From: Channa striata
Taxonomy: Eukaryota; Chordata; Actinopteri; Anabantiformes; Channidae
Direction of reading: 5' to 3'
NCBI GenBank assembly: GCA_033026295.1
Contig: JAUPFM010000107.1
Location: forward strand, 44,894-108,893
DNA: 64,000 nt
The position numbers were made by a program, and so were the translations under genes. The notes under the pieces were generated by a model. That model ran no database searches. It saw only the letters and a program-made list of their open reading frames with translations, and was not told the origin of the DNA. Below, piece by piece: positions 53,501-64,000 of the stretch. Numbering within the stretch: position 1 is the stretch's first letter; the number at the start of each line of letters is the position of its first letter.

Positions 53501-54490
53501 TTTCCTTAAAAGACAGTAAATGCATGTAATTCAAGCATCCTTTTATGCTCGCAATCGCCTTTTCTCAGCGAGAAATGCTGTTTTGAATCAGAGGTTGTTT
53601 GGAACAATTTCTGCACCAAACTCAAATAAAACTGTGTCTGCCTTCTTATTTAGCCTAAATCCACTCAGGAGACACTGAAAATAAGCTTGTGGGATGTTTC
53701 CTTAAAAGACAGTAAATGCATGTAATTCAAGCATCCTTTTATGCTCGCAATCGCCTTTTCTCAGCGAGAAAATGCTGTTTTGAAGCAGAGCTTGTTTGGA
53801 ACAATTTCTGCACCAAACTCAAATAAAACTGTGTCTTCTTTCTTATTTAGCCTAAATCCACTCAGGACACACTGAAAATAAGCTTGTGGGATGTTTCCTT
53901 AAAAGACAGTAAATGCATGTAATTCAAGCATCCTTTTATGCTCGCAATTTCCTTTTCTCAGCGAGAAATGCTGTTTTGAAGCCAAGGTTGTGTTGAACAA
54001 TTTCTGCACCAAAGTCAAATAAAACTGTGTCTGCCTTCTTATTTAGCCTAAATCCACTCAGGAGAGACTGAAAATAAGCTTGTGGGATGTTTCCTTAAAA
54101 GACAGTAAATGCATGTAATTCAAGCATCCTTTTATGCTCGCAATCGACTTTTCTCAGCGAGAAAATGCTGTTTTGAAGCCAAGCTTGTATTGAACAAGTT
54201 CTGCACCAAACTCAAATAAAACTGTGTCTGCCTTCTTATTTAGCCTAAATCCACTCAGGAGAGACTGAAAATAAGCTTGTGGGATGTTTCCTTAAAAGAC
54301 AGTAAATGCATGTAATTCAAGCATCCTTTTATGCTCGCAATCGCCTTTTCTCAGCGAGAAATGTTGTTTTGAAGCCAAGGTTGTATTGAACAATTTCTGC
54401 ACCAAAGTCAAATAAAACTGTGTCTGCCTTCTTATTTAGCCTAAATCCACTCAGCAGAACATAAAAACAAGCTTGTGGGATGTTTCCTTA
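50590..54490 (+). repeat. 13-monomer duplication in the diverged subfamily, 2,558-bp offset
   Basis: The blocks 50,590-51,930 and 53,150-54,490 match in order and share private marks: CAATCTTATATTG (50,836/53,394), CAGAGGTTG after GAAT (51,031/53,589) and AAATGTTGTTTTG (51,800/54,358 approx.). A third CAATCTTATATTG monomer at 52,213 splits the offset into 7 + 6 monomers (1,377 + 1,181 bp). Junctions differ in three of seven pairs. Confidence 0.8.
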
Positions 54491-56999
54491 AAATTCAGTA
54501 AATATATGTAATTCAAGCATCCTTTTATGCTCGCAATCGCCTTTTCTCAGCGAGAAATGCTGTTTTGAAGCCAAGCTTGTATTGAACAATTTCTGTACCA
54601 AAGTCAAATAAAACTGTGTCTGCCTTCTTATTTAGCCTAAATCCACTCAGGAGAGACTGAAAATAATCTTGTGGGATGTTTCCTTAAAAGACAGTAAATG
54701 CATGTAATTCAACCATCCTTTTATGCTCTTAATCGCCTTTTCTCAGCGAGAAATGCTGTTTTGAAGCCAAGCTTGTATTGAACAATTTCTGCACCAAAGT
54801 CAAATAAAACTGTGTCTGCCTTCTTATTTAGCCTAAATCCACTCAGCAGAACATAAAAACAAGCTTGTGGGATGTTTCCTTAAAAGACAGCAAATGCATG
54901 TAATTCAAGCATCCTTTTATGCTCGCAATCGCCTGTTCTCAGCGAGAAAATGCTGTTTTGAAGCCAAGCTTGTATTGAACAATTTCTGCACCAAAGTCAA
55001 ATAAAACTGTGTCTGCCTTCTTATTTAGCCTAAATCCAGTCAGCAGAACATAAAAACAAGCTTGTGGGATGTTTCCTTAAAAGACAGTAAATGCATGTAA
55101 TTCAAGCATCCTTTTATGCTCGCAATCGCCTTTACGCAGCGAGAAAATGCTGTTTTGAAGCCAAGCTTGTATTGAACAATTTCTGCACCAAAGTCAAATA
55201 AAACTGTGTCTGCCTTCTTATTTAGCCTAAATCCACTCAGGAGAGACTGAAAATAAGCTTGTGGGATGTTTCCTTAAAAGACAGTAAATGCATGTAATTC
55301 AAGCATCCATTTATTCTTAATCGCCTTTTCTCAGCGAGAAAATGCTGTTTTGAAGCCAAGCTTGTATTGAACAATTTCTGCACCAAAGTCAAATAAAACT
55401 GTGTCTGCCTTCTTATTTAGCCTAAATCCACTCAGGAGAGAATGAAAATAAGCTTGTGGGATGTTTCCTTAAAAGACAGTAAATGCATGTAATTCAAGCA
55501 TCCATTTATTCTTAATCGCCTTTTCTCAGCGAGAAAATGCTGTTTTGAAGCCAAGCTTGTATTGAACAATTTCTGCACCAAACTCAAATAAAACTGTGTC
55601 TGCCTTCTTATTTAGCCTACATCCAGTAAGCAGAACATAAAAACAAGCTTGTGGGATGTTTCCTTAAAAGACAGTAAATGCATGTAATTCAAGCATCCTT
55701 TTATGCTCGCAATCGCCTTTTCTCAGCGAGAAAATGCTGTTTTGAAGCAGAGCTTGTATTGAACAATTTCTGCACCAAAGTCAAATAAAACTGTGTCTGC
55801 CTTCTTATTTAGCCTAAATCCAGTCAGCAGAACATAAAAACAAGCTTCTGGGATGTTTCCTTAAAATTCAGTAAATATATGTAATTCAAGCATCCTTTTA
55901 TGCTCGCAATCGCCTTTTCTCAGCGAGAAATGCTGTTTTGAAGCCAAGCTTGTATTGAACAATTTCTGTACCAAAGTCAAATAAAACTGTGTCTGCCTTC
56001 TTATTTAGCCTAAATCCACTCAGGAGAGACTGAAAATAATCTTGTGGGATGTTTCCTTAAAAGACAGTAAATGCATGTAAATCAAGCATCCTTTCATGCT
56101 CGCAATCGCCTTTTCTCAGCGAGAAAATGCTGTTTTGAAACCAATCTTGTATTGAACAATTTCTGCACCAAAGTCAAATAAAACTGTGTCTGCCTTCTTA
56201 TTTAGCCTAAATCCAGTCAGCAGAACATAAAAATAAGTTTGTGGGATGTTTCCTTAAAAGACAGTAAATGCATGTAAATCAAGCATCTTTTATGCTCTTA
56301 ATCGCCTTTTCTCAGCGAGAAATGCTGTTTTGAAGCAAAAGCTTGTATTGAACAATTTCTGCACCAAAGTCAAATAAAACTGTGTCTGCCTTCTTATTTA
56401 GCCTAAATCCAGTCAGCACAACATAAAAATATGCTTGTGGGATGTTTCCTTAAAAGACAGTAAATGCATGTAATTCAAGCATCCTTTTATGCTCGCAATC
56501 GCCTTTTCTCAGCGAGAAAATGCTGTTTTGAAGCCAAGCTTGTATTGAACAATTTCTGCACCAAAGTCAAATAAAACTGTGTCTGCCTTCTTATTTAGCC
56601 TAAATCCAGTCAGCAGAACATAAAAACAAGCTTGTGGGATGTTTCCTTAAAAGACAGTAAATGCATGTAATTCAAGCTTCTTTTTTTGCTCGCAATCGCC
56701 TTTTCTCAGCGAGAAAATGCTGTTTTGAAGCCAAGCTTGTATTTAACAATTTCTGCACCAAACTCAAATAAAACTGTGTCTGCCTCCTTTTTTAGCCTAA
56801 ATCCAGTCAGCAGAACATAAAAACAAGCTTCTGGGATGTTTCCTTAAAATTCAGTAAATGCATGTAATTCAAGCATCCTTTTATGCTCGCAATCGCCTTT
56901 TCTCAGCGAGAAAATGATGTTTTGAAGCAGAGCTTGTATTGAACAATTTCTGCACCAAACTCAAATAAAACTGTGTCTGCCTTCTTATTTAGCCTAAAT

Positions 57000-59080
57000 C
57001 CAGTCAGCAGAACATAAAAATAAGTTTGTGGGATGTTTCCTTAAAAGACAGTAAATGCATGTAATTCAAGCATCCTCTTATGCTCATAATCGCCTTTTCT
57101 CAGCGAGAAATGCTGTTTTGAAGCAGAGCTTGTATTGAACAATTTCTGCACCAAAGTCAAATAAAACTGTGTCTGCCTTCTTATTTAGCCTAAATCCAGT
57201 CAGCAGAACATAAAAACAAGCTTCTGGGATGTTTCCTTAAAATTCAGTAAATATATGTAATTCAAGCATCCTTTTATGCTCGTAATCGCCTTTTCTCAGC
57301 GAGAAATGCTGTTTTGAAGCCTAGCTTGTATTGAACAATTTCTGCACCAAACTCAAATAAAACTGTGTCTGCCTTCTTATTTAGCCTAAATCCACTCAGG
57401 AGAGACTGAAAATAAGCTTGTGGGATGTTTCCTTAAAAGACAGTAAATGCATGTAAATCAAGCATCCTTTTATGCTCATAATCGCCTTTTCTCAGCGAGA
57501 AATGCTGTTTTGAAGCAAAAGCTTGTATTGAACAATTTCTGCACCAAAGTCAAATAAAACTGTGTCTGCCTTCTTATTTAGCCTAAATCCAGTCAGCAGA
57601 ACATAAAAACAAGCTTCTGGGATGTTTCCTTAAAATTCAGTAAATGCATGTAATTCAAGCATCCTTTTATGCTCGTAATCGCCTTTTCTCAGCGAGAAAA
57701 TGATGTTTTGAAGCAGAGCTTGTATTGAACAATTTCTGCACCAAACTCAAATAAAACTATGTCTGCCTTCTTATTTAGCCTAAATCCACTCAGGAGAGAC
57801 TGAAAATAAGCTTGTGGGATGTTTCCTTAAAAGACAGTAAATGCATGTAATTCAAGCATCCTTTTATGCTCGTAATCGCCTTTTCTCAGCGAGAAAATGC
57901 TGTTTTGAAGCCAAGCTTGTATTGAACAATTTCTGCACCAAAGTCAAATAAAACTGTGTCTGCCTTCTTATTTAGCCTAAATCCAGTAAGCAGAACATAA
58001 AAATATGCTTGTGGGATGTTTCCTTAAAAGACAGTAAATGCATGTAATTCAAGCATCCTTTTATGCTCATAATCGCCTTTTCTCAGCGAGAAAATGCTGT
58101 TTTGAAGCCAAGCTTGTATTGAACAATTTCTGCACCAAACTCAAATAAAACTGTGTCTGCCTTCTTATTTAGCCTAAATCCAGTCAGCAGAACATAAAAA
58201 TAAGTTTGTGGGATGTTTCCTTAAAAGACAGTAAATGCATGTAATTCAAGCATCCTCTTATGCTCATAATCGCCTTTTCTCAGCGAGAAATGCTGTTTTG
58301 AAGCAGAGCTTGTATTGAACAATTTCTGCACCAAAGTCAAATAAAACTGTGTCTGCCTTCTTATTTAGCCTAAATCCAGTCAGCAGAACATAAAAACAAG
58401 CTTCTGGGATGTTTCCTTAAAATTCAGTAAATATATGTAATTCAAGCATCCTTTTATGCTCGTAATCGCCTTTTCTCAGCGAGAAATGCTGTTTTGAAGC
58501 CTAGCTTGTATTGAACAATTTCTGCACCAAACTCAAATAAAACTGTGTCTGCCTTCTTATTTAGCCTAAATCCACTCAGGAGAGACTAAAAATAAGCTTG
58601 TGGGATGTTTCCTTAAAAGACAGTAAATGCATGTAAATCAAGCATCCTTTTATGCTCTTAATCGCTTTTCTCAGCGAGAAATGCTGTTTTGAAGCAAAAG
58701 CTTGTATTGAACAATTTCTGCACCAAAGTCAAATAAAACTGTGTCTGCCTTCTTATTTAGCCTAAATCCAGTCAGCAGAACATAAAAACAAGCTTCTGGG
58801 ATGTTTCCTTAAAATTCAGTAAATGCATGTAATTCAAGCATCCTTTTATGCTCATAATCGCCTTTTCTCAGCGAGAAAATGATGTTTTGAAGCAGAGCTT
58901 GTATTGAACAATTTCTGCACCAAACTCAAATAAAACTATGTCTGCCTTCTTATTTAGCCTAAATCCACTCAGGAGAGACTGAAAATAAGCTTGTGGGATG
59001 TTTCCTTAAAAGACAGTAAATGCATGTAATTCAAGCATCCTTTTATGCTCGCAATCGCCTTTTCTCAGCGAGAAAATGCT
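57000..59080 (+). repeat. Six-monomer tandem duplication, 1,179-bp offset
   Basis: The series A, B, C, D occurs twice, at about 57,000-57,880 and 58,180-59,060. Both D copies carry the private change AAACTATGTCTG (ACTATG at 57,756 and 58,935). The same change occurs at 6,195 in the left array, so this block is also related to the 5.5-6.3 kb region. Confidence 0.8.
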
Positions 59081-62000
59081 GTTTTGAAGCCAAGCTTGTA
59101 TTGAACAATTTCTGCACCAAAGTCAAATAAAACTGTGTCTGCCTTCTTATTTAGCCTAAATCCAGTCAGCAGAACATAAAAACAAGCTTGTGGGATGTTT
59201 CCTTAAAATTCAGTAAATATATGTAATTCAAGCATCCTCTTATGCTCTTAATCGCCTTTTCTCAGCGAGAAATGCTGTTTTGAAGCCAAGCTTGTATTGA
59301 ACAATTTCTGCACCAAAGTCAAATAAAACTGTGTCTGCCTTCTTATTTAGCTTAAATCCAGTCAGCAGAACATAAAAACAAGCTTCTGGGATGTTTCCTT
59401 AAAATTCAGTAAATATATGTAATTCAAGCATCCTTTTATGCTCTTAATCGCCTTTTCTCAGCGAGAAATGCTGTTTTGAAGCAGAGCTTGTATTGAACAA
59501 TTTCTGCACCAAACTCAAATAAAACTGTGTCTGCCTTCTTATTTAGCCTAAATCCACTCAGGAGAGACTGAAAATAAGCTTGTGGGATGTTTCCTTAAAA
59601 GACAGTAAATGCATGTAAATCAAGCATCTTTTTATGCTCGCAATCGCCTTTTCTCAGCGAGAAATGCTGTTTTGAAGCAAAAGCTTGTATTGAACAATTT
59701 CTGCACCAAAGTCAAATAAAACTGTGTCTGCCTTCTTATTTAGCCTAAATCCACTCAGGAGAGACTGAAAATAAGCTTGTGGGATGTTTCCTTAAAAGAC
59801 AGTAAATGCATGTAATTCAAGCATCCTTTTATGCTCTAATCGCCTTTTCTCAGCGAGAAAATGCTGTTTTGAAGCCAAGCTTGTATTGAACAATTTCTGC
59901 ACCAAAGTCAAATAAAACTGTGTCTGCCTTCTTATTTAGCCTAAATCCAGTCAGCAGAACATAAAAACAAGCTTGTGGGATGTTTCCTTAAAAGTCAGTA
60001 AATATATGTAATTCAAGCATCCTCTTATGCTCGCAATCGCCTTTTCTCAGCGAGAAATGCTGTTTTGAAGCCAAGCTTGTATTGAACAATTTCTGCACCA
60101 AAGTCAAATAAAACTGTGTCTGCCTTCTTATTTAGCCTAAATCCAGTCAGCAGAACATAAAAATAAGTTTGTGGGATGTTTCCTTAAAAGACAGTAAATG
60201 CATGTAATTCAAGCATCCTCTTATGCTCGTAATCGCCTTTTCTCAGCGAGAAATGCTGTTTTGAAGCCAAGCTTGTATTGAACAATTTCTGCACCAAAGT
60301 CAAATAAAACTGTGTCTGCCTTCTTATTTAGCCTAAATCCAGTCAGCAGAACATAAAAACAAGCTTGTGGGATGTTTCCTTAAAAGACAGTAAATGCATG
60401 TAATTCAACATCCTCTTATGCTCGCAATCGCCTTTTCTCAGCGAGAAATGCTGTTTTTAAGCAGAGGTTGTATTGAACAATTTCTGCACCAAAGTCAAAT
60501 AAAACTGTGTCTGCCTTCTTATTTAGCTTAAATCCAGTCAGCAGAACATAAAAACAAGCTTCTGGGATGTTTCCTTAAAATTCAGTAAATATATGTAATT
60601 CAAGCATCCTTTTATGCTCGTAATCGCCTTTTCTCAGCGAGAAATGCTGTTTTGAAGCAGAGCTTGTATTGAACAATTTCAGCACCAAACTCAAATGAAA
60701 CTGTGTCTGCCTTCTTATTTAGCCTAAATCCACTCAGGAGAGACTGAAAATAAGCTTGTGGGATGTTTCCTTAAAAGACAGTAAATGCATGTAATTCAAG
60801 CATCCTTTTATGCTCGCAATCGCCTTTTCTCAGCGAGAAATGCTGTTTTGAAGCAGAGCTTGTATTGAACAATTTCTGCACCAAAGTCAAATAAAACTGT
60901 GTCTGCCTTCTTATTTAGCCTAAATCCAGTCAGCAGAACATAAAAACAAGCTTGTGGGATGTTTCCTTAAAAGACAGTAAATGCATGTAATTCAAGCATC
61001 CTTTTATGCTCGCAATCGCCTTTTCTCAGCGAGAAAATGCTGTTTTGAAGCCAAGCTTGTATTGAACAATTTCTGCACTAAAGTCAAATAAAACTGTGTC
61101 TGCCTTCTTATTTAGCCTAAATCCAGTCAGCAGAACTTAAAAATAAGCTTGTGGGATGTTTCCTTAAAAAACAGTAAATGCATGTAATTCAAGCATCCTT
61201 TTATGCTCGCAATCGCCTTTTCTCAGCGAGAAATGCTGTTTTGAAGCAGAGCTTGTATTGAACAATTTCTGCACCAAAGTCAAATAAAACTGTGTCTGCC
61301 TTCTTATTTAGATTAAATCCAGTCAGCAGAACATAAAAACAAGCTTCTGGGATGTTTCCTTAAAATTCAGTAAATATATGTAATTCAAGCATCCTTTTAT
61401 GCTCATAATCGCCTTTTCTCAGCGAGAAATGCTGTTTTGAAGCCAAGCTTGTATTGAACAATTTCTGCACCAAAGTCAAATAAAACTGTGTCTACCTTCT
61501 TATTTAGCCTAATTCCAGTCAGCAGAACATAAAAACAAGCTTGTGGGATGTTTCCTTAAAAGACAGTAAATGCATGTAATTCAAGCTTCTTTTTATGCTC
61601 GCAATCGTCTTTTCTCAGCGAGAAATGCTGTTTTGAAGCAGAGCTTGTATTGAACAATTTCTGCACCAAAGTCAAATAAAACTGTTTCTGCCTCCTTTTT
61701 AGCCTAAATCCAGTCAGCAGAACATAAAAATAAGTTTGTGGGATGTTTCCTTAAAAGACAGTAAATGCATGTAATTCAAGCATCCTCTTATGCTCGTAAT
61801 CGCCTTTTCTCAGCGAGAAATGCTGTTTTGAAGCAGAGCTTGTATTGAACAATTTCTGCACCAAAGTCAAATAAAACTGTGTCTGCCTTCTTATTTAGCC
61901 TAAATCCAGTCAGCAGAACATAAAAACAAGCTTCTGGGATGTTTCCTTAAAAGACAGTAAATGCATGTAATTCAACATCCTCTTATGCTCGCAATCGCCT

Positions 62001-64000
62001 TTTCTCAGCGAGAAATGCTGTTTTGAAGCAGAGCTTGTATTGAACAATTTCTGCACCAAAGTCAAATAAAACTGTGTCTGCCTTCTTATTTAGCCTAAAT
62101 CCACTCAGGAGAGACTGAAAATAAGCTTGTGGGATGTTTCCTTAAAAGACAGTAAATGCATGTAAATCAAGCATCCTTTTATGCTCGCAATCGCCTTTTC
62201 TCAGCGAGAAATGCTGTTTTGAAGCCAAGCTTGTATTGAACAATTTCTGCACCAAAGTCAAATAAAACTGTGTCTGCCTTCTTATTTAGCTTAAATCCAG
62301 TCAGCAGAACATAAAAACAAGCTTCTGGGATGTTTCCTTAAAATTCAGTAAATATATGTAATTCAAGCATCCTTTTATGCTCGTAATCGCCTTTTCTCAG
62401 CGAGAAATGCTGTTTTGAAGCAGAGCTTGTATTGAACAATTTCAGCACCAAACTCAAATAAAACTGTGTCTGCCTTCTTATTTAGCCTAAATCCACTCAG
62501 GAGAGACTGAAAATAAGCTTGTGGGATGTTTCCTTAAAAGACAGTAAATGCATGTAAATCAAGCATCCTTTTATGCTCGCAATCGCCTTTTCTCAGCGAG
62601 AAATGCTGTTTTGAAGCAAAGCTTGTATTGAACAATTTCTGCACCAAAGTCAAATAAAACTGTGTCTGCCTTCTTATTTAGCCTAAATCCAGTCAGCAGA
62701 ACATAAAAACAAGCTTGTGGGATGTTTCCTTAAAAGACAGTAAATGCATGTAAATCAAGCATCATTTTATGCTCATGAATCGCCTTTTCTCAGCGAGAAA
62801 ATGCTGTTTTGAAGCCAAGCTTGTATTGAACAATTTCTGCACCAAAGTCAAATAAAACTGTGTCTGCCTTCTTATTTAGCCTAAATCCACTCAGGAGAGA
62901 CTGAAAATAAGCTTGTGGGATGTTTCCTTAAAAGACAGTAAATGCATGTAATTCAAGCATCCTTTTATGCTCGCAATCGCCTTTTCTCAGCGAGAAATGC
63001 TGTTTTGAAGCCAAGCTTGTATTGAACAATTTCTGCACCAAAGTCAAATAAAACTGTGTCTGCCTTCTTATTTAGCTTAAATCCAGTCAGCAGAACATAA
63101 AAACAAGCTTCTGGGATGTTTCCTTAAAATTTAGTAAATATATGTAATTCAAGCATCCTTTTATGCTGCAATCGCCTTTTCTCAGCGAGAAAATGCTGTT
63201 TTGAAGCCAAGCTTGTATTGAACAATTTCTGCACCAAAGTCAAATAAAACTGTGTCTGCCTTCTTATTTAGCTTAAATCCAGTCAGCAGAACATAAAAAC
63301 AAGCTTCTGGGATGTTTCCTTAAAATTTAGTAAATATATGTAATTCAAGCATCCTTTTATGCTCGCAATCGCCTTTTCTCAGCGAGAAAATGCTGTTTTG
63401 AAGCCTAGCTTGTATTGAACAATTTCTGCACCAAACTCAAATAAAACTGTGTCTGCCTTCTTATTTAGCCTAAATCCACTCAGGAGAGACTGAAAATAAG
63501 CTTGTGGGATGTTTCCTTAAAAGACAGTAAATGCATGTAAATCAAGCATCCTTTTATGCTCGCAATCGCCTTTTCTCAGCGAGAAATGCTGTTTTGAAGC
63601 AAAAGCTTGTATTGAACAATTTCTGCACCAAAGTCAAATAAAACTGTGTCTACCTTCTTATTTAGCCTAAATCCAGTCAGCAGAACATAAAAATAAGTTT
63701 GTGGGATGTTTCCTTAAAAGACAGTAAATGCATGTAATTCAACCATCCTCTTATGCTCGCAATCGCCTTTTCTCAGCGAGAAATGCTGTTTTGAAGCAGA
63801 GCTTGTATTGAACAATTTCTGCACCATAGTCAAATAAAACTGTGTCTGCCTTCTTATTTAGCCTAAATCCAGTCAGCAGAACATAAAAACAAGCTTCTGG
63901 GATGTTTCCTTAAAATTCAGTAAATATATGTAATTCAAGCATCCTTTTATGCTCGCAATCGCCTTTTCTCAGCGAGAAAATGCTGTTTTGAAGCCTAGCT

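Larger units (their letters stand above)
50198..55700 (+). repeat. Diverged satellite subfamily flanking the spacer
   Basis: About 28 monomers next to the spacer carry variants that are rare or absent elsewhere: CTTTACGCAGCGAG in place of CTTTTCTCAGCGAG (50,211; 50,606; 51,979; 52,966; 53,161; 55,126 approx.), a related GCAGAGAG form (50,806; 52,180; 53,362), GAATCAGAG followed by TTGTTTGG (51,027; 53,585), CAATCTTATATTG (50,836; 52,213; 53,394), GTGTCTTCTTTC (51,275; 53,833) and CAGGAGACACTG. The ACGCAGCGAG form breaks the TTTTCTC/GAGAAAA dyad. The pattern suggests an older or separately amplified block. Its right edge is gradual, so the end coordinate is approximate. Confidence 0.85.
50198..64000 (+). 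repeat. Right satellite array, ~196-bp monomer, about 70 copies
   Basis: The monomer family, orientation and period are the same as left of the spacer. It resumes at TTATGCTCGCAATCGCC (50,198) and runs to the window end. The first ~5.5 kb is a diverged subfamily, described separately. From about 55,700 the monomers are of the left-array types, for instance those with GAAGCCTAGC, GAAGCAAAAGC and GAAAATGATG. The array therefore does not end at the spacer and continues beyond the window. No gene is seen in it. Confidence 0.97.

Noticed and set aside
1..64000. CRISPR array
   Set aside because: The period is ~196 bp with conserved sequence across nearly the whole unit and a variable part of only 0-9 bases. 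There are no 25-40-base spacers and no cas genes, and the context is eukaryotic.
1..64000. CENP-B box marking a centromeric satellite
   Set aside because: I looked for NTTCGNNNNANNCGGGN in the monomer on both strands and saw none. A centromeric role is not excluded but is not supported this way.
1..64000. Junction scars as signs of Cas9 or Cas12a editing
   Set aside because: The nearest NGG and TTTV motifs do not place the cut at the variable bases, and the variants are spread over hundreds of natural repeats.
1..64000. Origin of the monomer from two ~98-bp halves, suggested by AAGCTTGT occurring twice ~92 bp apart
   Set aside because: Similarity does not extend beyond about 8 bases on either side of the two copies.

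Overview
The window is almost entirely non-coding tandem-repeat DNA. It looks like satellite heterochromatin of a vertebrate, probably a mammal: AT-rich ~196-bp satellite monomers, a CpG-rich island with GCGCATGCGC (NRF1-type) palindromes, GA microsatellites and metazoan AATAAA signals. I cannot name the species or chromosome. I find no protein-coding gene, tRNA or rRNA; every open frame comes either from repetition or from the stop-poor GC-rich block.

Layout. (1) 1-47,913: about 243 head-to-tail monomers of 194-198 bp, all in one orientation, built from a limited set of monomer types in irregular higher-order repeats (HORs), with several recent segmental duplications (offsets ~1.37, ~3.14 and ~3.73 kb). 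(2) 47,914-50,197: a single 2.28-kb GC-rich spacer. It contains a tandem array of ~120-bp units, four 72-78-bp units, two purine tracts, two NRF1-type palindromes, two 7-bp dyads and a GC-box/TATA-like motif at its right edge. TTAT occurs at both edges. (3) 50,198-about 55,700: a more diverged monomer subfamily with its own 13-monomer (2,558-bp) duplication. (4) 55,700-64,000: monomers again of the left-array types.

The most unusual feature is a hypervariable junction in every monomer. Between TATGCT and AATCGCC lie 0 to about 9 bases that differ from monomer to monomer (about thirty forms seen), while the surrounding ~185 bp is highly conserved. Between recently duplicated blocks that still share private substitutions, this site has changed in most monomer pairs. 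It lies between two small potential stem-loops, and the spacer also joins the array within 3-4 bases of it. This looks like repeated breakage and end-joining at one position of a satellite, or like a very site-specific sequencing or consensus artefact. Raw reads would separate the two.

Each monomer carries AATAAA followed by a GT-rich stretch, and the spacer ends in promoter-like sequence pointing into the right array. Together they resemble an LTR-type arrangement (TATA at 50,118, AATAAA at 50,281). I infer, without proof, that the satellite could have grown from the R/U5 part of an old retroviral LTR.
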